Positions 5,888 through 9,305 of a DNA stretch of 9,305 nt are shown here, piece by piece (position 1 is the stretch's first letter; every line of letters starts with the position of its first letter). This stretch comes from Omnitrophica WOR_2 bacterium RIFCSPHIGHO2_02_FULL_52_10. Lineage in GTDB: Bacteria; Omnitrophota; Gorgyraeia; Zapsychrales; Zapsychraceae. Position numbers and translations under genes: made by a program. The stretch covers positions 6,798 to 16,102 of the forward strand of contig MHGR01000100.1 in NCBI GenBank assembly GCA_001805655.1, written 5' to 3'. The notes beneath the pieces were generated by a model. The model saw only the letters and a program-made list of their open reading frames with translations, did no database searches and was not told the origin of the DNA.

Positions 5888-6568
5888 TTAAGAAAATTTG
5901 CTTTTTTCCTTCAGGCCTGCCTTATCCTGCCGCTGAATCGTCTTAATGACCTCTCCCTTGTTGATCCAGACCTTCACACCGAGCAAGCCGTAGGTGGTTT
6001 TCGCCTCGGCAAAACCATAATCAATCTTGGCACGAAACGTGTGCAGGGGAAGCTTGCCCACCTGGTAGGATTCCGTGCGCGCTAATTCCGCGCCGTTTAA
6101 CCGCCCCGCGCATCGAATCTTGATTCCTTCCACGCCGGCGGACATGGATTGATCGATCGCCCTTTTCATGGCCCGGCGAAAAGCAATGCGTTTCTCGAGC
6201 TGAAAGGCCACGTTTTGGGCAACCAGCTGGGCCTCAGTCGCCGGATTCTTGATTTCCCGCGGGTCAATCGTAATCTCTTTCGCGGAAATCTTGCCCAACT
6301 CATTTTTCAACCGGTCAATATCCGCGCCGCGCCTTCCGATAATAACCCCAGGCCGGGCCGTATAAATAATGATTTTTGTTTTGTCGGCCAGGCGCTCAAT
6401 GACAACTTTCGCGACAGCCGCCTGGGCAAATTGTTTATAGATAAATTTTCTGATCTTGTTGTCTTCAATCACATTTTTCGCATATTCCTGCTTATCCGCA
6501 TACCAGAGGCTACGCCAATCCTCTATGTATCCGATTCTCAGCGCTATTGGACTTACTTTTTGACCCAC
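5888..6568 (-). CDS. rpsC: 30S ribosomal protein S3
   Basis: S3 is in the head of the small subunit and lines the mRNA entry channel with S4 and S5. The product is 226 residues, a normal length. It begins MGQKVSPIALRIGYIEDWRS. The type II KH domain has its GxxG loop in GVIIGRRGADID (74-85). The C-terminal S3 signature is GIKIRCAGRLNGAELART with LPLHTFRAKIDYGFAEAKTTYG and GVKVWINKGE. The start codon is GTG (6566-6568), supported by the near-perfect AAGGAG 8 bases upstream and by the family N-terminus. It follows rplV after 12 bases. Confidence 0.98.
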   Translation of the reverse strand: MGQKVSPIALRIGYIEDWRSLWYADKQEYAKNVIEDNKIRKFIYKQFAQAAVAKVVIERLADKTKIIIYTARPGVIIGRRGADIDRLKNELGKISAKEITIDPREIKNPATEAQLVAQNVAFQLEKRIAFRRAMKRAIDQSMSAGVEGIKIRCAGRLNGAELARTESYQVGKLPLHTFRAKIDYGFAEAKTTYGLLGVKVWINKGEVIKTIQRQDKAGLKEKSKFS

Positions 6569-6576
6569 GTCTTGCT

Positions 6577-6582
6577 CTCCTT
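6577..6582 (-). promoter_or_regulatory. Ribosome-binding site for rpsC
   Basis: On the minus strand this reads AAGGAG and overlaps the rplV stop codon. It is 8 bases ahead of the GTG start of rpsC and is one of the strongest Shine-Dalgarno matches in the window. It confirms GTG as the start. Confidence 0.75.
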
Positions 6583-6916
6583 ATTTGGCAATGAGATCGA
6601 GTTCGATCGTTAAATGCGTTGTTCTCTTTAAAATCGGCGCTGCGCGCCCGAAGGCTGCGGCACGAAATCTCCGCCAGCTGGGCCCCTGCTCTGCCAAAAT
6701 CTTCGAAACGTATAACTGGTCTTCCGAAAGCCCCTTTTGCTTGGCATTGCTCACGGCAGAAACCAGGACTTTATTGATCATCCCCGTCGCTCCCTTAGGA
6801 ACGTGCGTTAATATCGCCAGGGAGGTGTTCACATCCTTCCCGCGGATCAGGTCAATGATCTGTCTGACCTTGATCGGCGAAACGCGCATAAATCTGCCTT
6901 TTGCCTGGGCTATCAT
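6581..6916 (-). CDS. rplV: 50S ribosomal protein L22
   Basis: L22 contacts all domains of 23S rRNA, and its long beta-hairpin lines the peptide exit tunnel at the constriction near the macrolide-binding site. The product is 111 residues, the family norm. Landmarks are RVSPIKVRQIIDLIRGKDV (11-29), the central VSAVSNAKQK segment, and the hairpin region GPSWRRFRAAAFGRAAPILKRTTHLTIEL. The hairpin has the same length as in E. coli L22. The start ATG at 6914-6916 has AAGGAAAG 6 to 8 bases upstream and lies 20 bases after rpsS. Confidence 0.98.
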   Translation of the reverse strand: MIAQAKGRFMRVSPIKVRQIIDLIRGKDVNTSLAILTHVPKGATGMINKVLVSAVSNAKQKGLSEDQLYVSKILAEQGPSWRRFRAAAFGRAAPILKRTTHLTIELDLIAK

Positions 6917-6936
6917 CGTGTCTTTCCTTAAAACCG

Positions 6937-7224
6937 CTATGTCAGCTGGTCGGCCTTCTTGGCCTTTACCCCGCCGTGTTTCTTGAATAATCTTGACGGA
7001 GCGAATTCGCCGAACTTATAACCGACCATATTTTCCGTGATAAACACGGGTACATGCTTGCGCCCGTCATGGATCGCAACCGTATGTCCCACAAATTCCG
7101 GGGTAATCGTTGAGCGCCGCGACCATGTTTTGATCGGCTGACGCTGGCCGGAATCGACCGCTCTTTTGAAATTTTTCATCAACGATGGCTCAACATACGG
7201 ACCTTTTTTGACCGACCGCGCCAT
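6937..7224 (-). CDS. rpsS: 30S ribosomal protein S19
   Basis: S19 sits in the head of the small subunit with S13 and contacts the A-site finger. The product is 95 residues. It begins [18 protein letters not shown], then [29 protein letters not shown] (34-62), the core family signature, and [20 protein letters not shown]. The ATG at 7222-7224 overlaps the rplB stop by one base (TAATG), and AGGGGG precedes it inside the end of rplB. Translation is probably coupled to L2. Confidence 0.98.
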   Translation of the reverse strand: MARSVKKGPYVEPSLMKNFKRAVDSGQRQPIKTWSRRSTITPEFVGHTVAIHDGRKHVPVFITENMVGYKFGEFAPSRLFKKHGGVKAKKADQLT

Positions 7225-8075
7225 TAAACTGTCCCCCTTTTGTTGACTCTTCTTCTCACGATATTGTCATTAGAATACTTCTTGCGCTTCCTGGTCTTGA
7301 AGCCTTTCGTTGGTTTTCCCCACGGCGTGACCGGGTGAGGATTCCCTTGGGGGGCCTTTCCTTCGCCGCCGCCGTGCGGATGGTCAACGGGGTTCATCAC
7401 GACACCGCGGACCCTGCCTCGGCGGCCGAGCCAGCGCATTCTCCCCGCCTTCCCCAAAGACTGGCTTTCATGCTCAACATTGCCGACTTGGCCAATCGTC
7501 GCGCAACAATTAATCGGTATCTTCCTCATTTCACCCGAAGGCATGCGGATAAAAGCAACATCACCTTCCTTAGCCATGATCTGAGCGGATGTGCCGGCGG
7601 AACGGACTATTTGTCCGCCCTTTCCGGGCTTTAACTCTATATTATGCACGGCCGTTCCCAGAGGCACCCGGTGCAAGGGCATGCAATTGCCGGGTTTGAT
7701 TTCCACTTCCTTCTCGATCGTGCTGACAACTTTTTCGCCGGGCTTAAGATCGATCGGCGCCAGAATGTAAGCTTTTGTCTTATCCTGATATTGAATTAAC
7801 GCGATGCGGGCAGAACGATTGGGGTCATACTCGATCCCAATCACTTCCGCAGGGTCATCATGCCGATTGCGCTTGAAATCAATAATCCTGTAACGACGTT
7901 TGTGCCCGCCGCCGCGGTAACGGGACGTGATGCGCCCGTACATGTTCCGGCCGCCGGTTTTCTTTAACGGTCTTAGCAAGGATTTCTCAGGCTTGGATTT
8001 CGTAATGTCCGAAAAATCCGAAATGACGGTAAACCGCAGCGAACTCGTTGTTGGTTTAAAACGCTTAAGACCCAT
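7224..8075 (-). CDS. rplB: 50S ribosomal protein L2
   Basis: L2 is a primary 23S rRNA-binding protein required for subunit association and peptidyl-transferase activity. The product is 283 residues, within the normal 270-280 range. The N-terminal part has [25 protein letters not shown] (19-34) and [20 protein letters not shown] (44-63). The OB and SH3-like folds follow ([21 protein letters not shown] segment at 132-148, [12 protein letters not shown] at 160-171). The signature [13 protein letters not shown] lies at 228-240; its His232 corresponds to E. coli His229. The ATG at 8073-8075 has GAGGT 9 bases upstream, inside rplW, and lies 2 bases after the rplW stop. Confidence 0.98.
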   Translation of the reverse strand: MGLKRFKPTTSSLRFTVISDFSDITKSKPEKSLLRPLKKTGGRNMYGRITSRYRGGGHKRRYRIIDFKRNRHDDPAEVIGIEYDPNRSARIALIQYQDKTKAYILAPIDLKPGEKVVSTIEKEVEIKPGNCMPLHRVPLGTAVHNIELKPGKGGQIVRSAGTSAQIMAKEGDVAFIRMPSGEMRKIPINCCATIGQVGNVEHESQSLGKAGRMRWLGRRGRVRGVVMNPVDHPHGGGEGKAPQGNPHPVTPWGKPTKGFKTRKRKKYSNDNIVRRRVNKRGTV

Positions 8076-8077
8076 GA

Positions 8078-8356
8078 TTATGTTACCTCAATTTTCTGTC
8101 CCTCTTTAAGGGTGACCACGGCCTTTTTCCATGGCGCGGTGCGCCCAAGCTCCTGACGGACCCGCTTAAGTTTACCGTTCACGATGCTGGTATTGATCGC
8201 CTCTACTTTGACGTTATAAATCTCCTCAATCGCCTTTTTGATTTCAATTTTATTGGCATTACGCGCGACGTGAAAAAGATACTTCCGATCGGGCTCCAGC
8301 ATAGTTCCCTTTTCTGTCCGTACCAAAGTTTTCACAACGTCATAACAGGTAATCAC
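8078..8356 (-). CDS. rplW: 50S ribosomal protein L23
   Basis: L23 is at the tunnel exit and is the main docking site for trigger factor and signal recognition particle. The product is 92 residues, typical of bacteria. Visible features are [40 protein letters not shown], the family's conserved first half (KTEK motif at about 12-16), and the C-terminal strand region [16 protein letters not shown]. The start codon is GTG (8354-8356), overlapping the rplD stop as GTGA, which is a typical coupled arrangement. Confidence 0.97.
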   Translation of the reverse strand: MITCYDVVKTLVRTEKGTMLEPDRKYLFHVARNANKIEIKKAIEEIYNVKVEAINTSIVNGKLKRVRQELGRTAPWKKAVVTLKEGQKIEVT

Positions 8357-9000
8357 TCGCTCGACTCCATATGCGCTTTCTTCATCCGTTCCAGAAGATT
8401 TTTAAGGGCCGTTTTCGTGACCAAAAGTTTTTTATTGCGTAAAATGTCATACGCATTGACATCCTGGGCGCGCATAAGATGAAAAAAGGGAATATTGCGC
8501 GATGCCCGCGTGATGCTTTCATCGCTGCCATCCAAAACAGCAAGAACTCTCCCCTTGAGGCCCCACTTCTCCAATAATTTCGCAAATTCCTTGGTCTTGC
8601 CGAAACTTTCCTTAATATCATGAACACAAAGGACATTTTGATCTTGACACTTGGCCTTGAGTGCTTCCCGCAATGCCATCCGGCGGATACGTTTCGGCAG
8701 GGAATAACCGAAATCACGCTTTTGCGGCCCATGGACCACGCCGCCGCCGTGCCATAGCGGGGATCGCGAAGAACCGGCGCGGGCTTGGCCCGTCCCTTTT
8801 TGCCTGAATGGCTTTTTCCCACCGCCGGAAACTTCACCGCGTCCCTTGGTGGCAACATTACCCTGACGCAGAGAAGCCTGATACATCACCACGGCTTGAT
8901 GGAGCACGTCCGTGTTCGCCGGGCTGCCAAAAATTTCATCCGGCAACTCAATGTTTTCCGTCTCGTGCCCCTTATGGTCCAATACCGCTAACTTTACCAT
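8353..9000 (-). CDS. rplD: 50S ribosomal protein L4
   Basis: L4 has a globular domain on the ribosome surface and a long loop that lines the exit tunnel near L22. In E. coli it also represses the S10 operon through the leader mRNA and activates transcription termination there. The product is 215 residues, a normal length. The loop is TKGRGEVSGGGKKPFRQKGTGQARAGSSRSPLWHGGG (51-87). The globular part follows with KRIRRMALREALKAK, LLEKWGLKGRVLAVLDG, and the C-terminal VNAYDILRNKKLLVTKTAL. The ATG at 8998-9000 lies 5 bases after rplC, with AAAGG inside the end of rplC. The S10 leader needed for L4 autoregulation would be off the right edge. Confidence 0.98.
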   Translation of the reverse strand: MVKLAVLDHKGHETENIELPDEIFGSPANTDVLHQAVVMYQASLRQGNVATKGRGEVSGGGKKPFRQKGTGQARAGSSRSPLWHGGGVVHGPQKRDFGYSLPKRIRRMALREALKAKCQDQNVLCVHDIKESFGKTKEFAKLLEKWGLKGRVLAVLDGSDESITRASRNIPFFHLMRAQDVNAYDILRNKKLLVTKTALKNLLERMKKAHMESSE

Positions 9001-9005
9001 GGCTA

Positions 9006-9305
9006 TTATTTACCTTTGGCTTGTGCCTTGCTTTGCTTCATCGGGTTGACCTTGCGCACGACAAACGCCTTCTTTTCATCCAAAGATTTAAACGCTCTTT
9101 TTTGCGAGCGGTTAATCGCTAAAATCGTGTTGGGATGGCCGGGAACAGCCCCCTGAATCAACAAGGTATTGTGCTCCGTATCAACTTCCATGACGCGCAG
9201 CCCCTGAACCGTGGCCCGCCGGTCCCCCATATGCCCGGGCATGTTGGTCCCCTTGAGCGTTCGTGACGGGTCGGCACTGGCACCGATGGAGCCGACGCGC
9301 CGGTG
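9006..9305 (-). CDS. rplC: 50S ribosomal protein L3 (3' part; N-terminus beyond the window)
   Basis: L3 is an early-assembly large-subunit protein whose internal loop reaches the peptidyl-transferase centre. The frame is open from the right edge to the stop at 9006-9008, giving the last 99 residues of a protein usually about 205-215 long. It starts inside the conserved core: HRRVGSIGASADPSRTLKGTNMPGHMGDRRATVQGL, which corresponds to the family's GSIG, PSRV and KGKKMAGHMG region. The glutamine in VQGL matches the position methylated in E. coli L3 (Gln150). The end is Lys-rich (KVNPMKQSKAQAKGK). An internal ATG at 9240-9242 is not the start, because coding signal continues through it to the edge. 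Confidence 0.97.
   Translation of the reverse strand, partial: HRRVGSIGASADPSRTLKGTNMPGHMGDRRATVQGLRVMEVDTEHNTLLIQGAVPGHPNTILAINRSQKRAFKSLDEKKAFVVRKVNPMKQSKAQAKGK

Noticed and set aside
1..9305. Mobile elements, CRISPR arrays, tRNAs, riboswitches or a new accessory system
   Set aside because: The window is filled by 20 colinear housekeeping genes with minimal gaps. I saw no direct or inverted repeats, integrase, transposase or RNA gene signature.

Overview
This window is a bacterial ribosomal-protein super-operon (S10 cluster running into the spc cluster). Every gene is on the minus strand, so transcription runs from the right edge (9305) to the left edge (1). I see 20 genes in the order rplC (3' part), rplD, rplW, rplB, rpsS, rplV, rpsC, rplP, rpmC, rpsQ, rplN, rplX, rplE, rpsN, rpsH, rplF, rplR, rpsE, rplO and secY (5' part). 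This is the classical gene order. The one departure is the missing rpmD (ribosomal protein L30), which would normally lie between rpsE and rplO.

Layout. Positions 9305 to about 4949 hold the S10 half: L3, L4, L23, L2, S19, L22, S3, L16, L29 and S17. These are mostly large-subunit proteins around the exit tunnel and peptidyl-transferase centre, plus S3, S17 and S19 of the small subunit. Positions 4940 to 1 hold the spc half: L14, L24, L5, S14, S8, L6, L18, S5, L15 and SecY. Genes overlap by 1 to 4 bases or are separated by at most about 42 bases. Most have a purine-rich Shine-Dalgarno sequence just upstream, often inside the preceding gene. I see no promoter, terminator, tRNA, repeat, mobile element or CRISPR inside the window. 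No gene-free stretch reaches 300 bases, and the plus strand holds only antisense shadow reading frames. The genes supply co-transcribed ribosome parts and, at the distal end, the SecY channel subunit.

Organism. The sequence is bacterial: SecY is of bacterial type, L2, L4, S3 and others match bacterial forms, and GC content is moderate, around half. S14 is the short zinc-binding (C+) form. L30 is known to be absent from several lineages, including Chlamydiae, Cyanobacteria and the candidate phyla radiation. I would guess an uncultured lineage near the PVC/Omnitrophota group, but with low confidence; nothing here proves the phylum.

Most unusual points. (1) rplR (L18) has no ATG, GTG or TTG that could start a full-length protein, although its body is intact. 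(2) S5 has an N-terminal extension of about 60 charged residues and an altered glycine motif. (3) rpmD is missing from the locus. Otherwise this is an ordinary, well-conserved housekeeping region, and I found no sign of an undescribed system.
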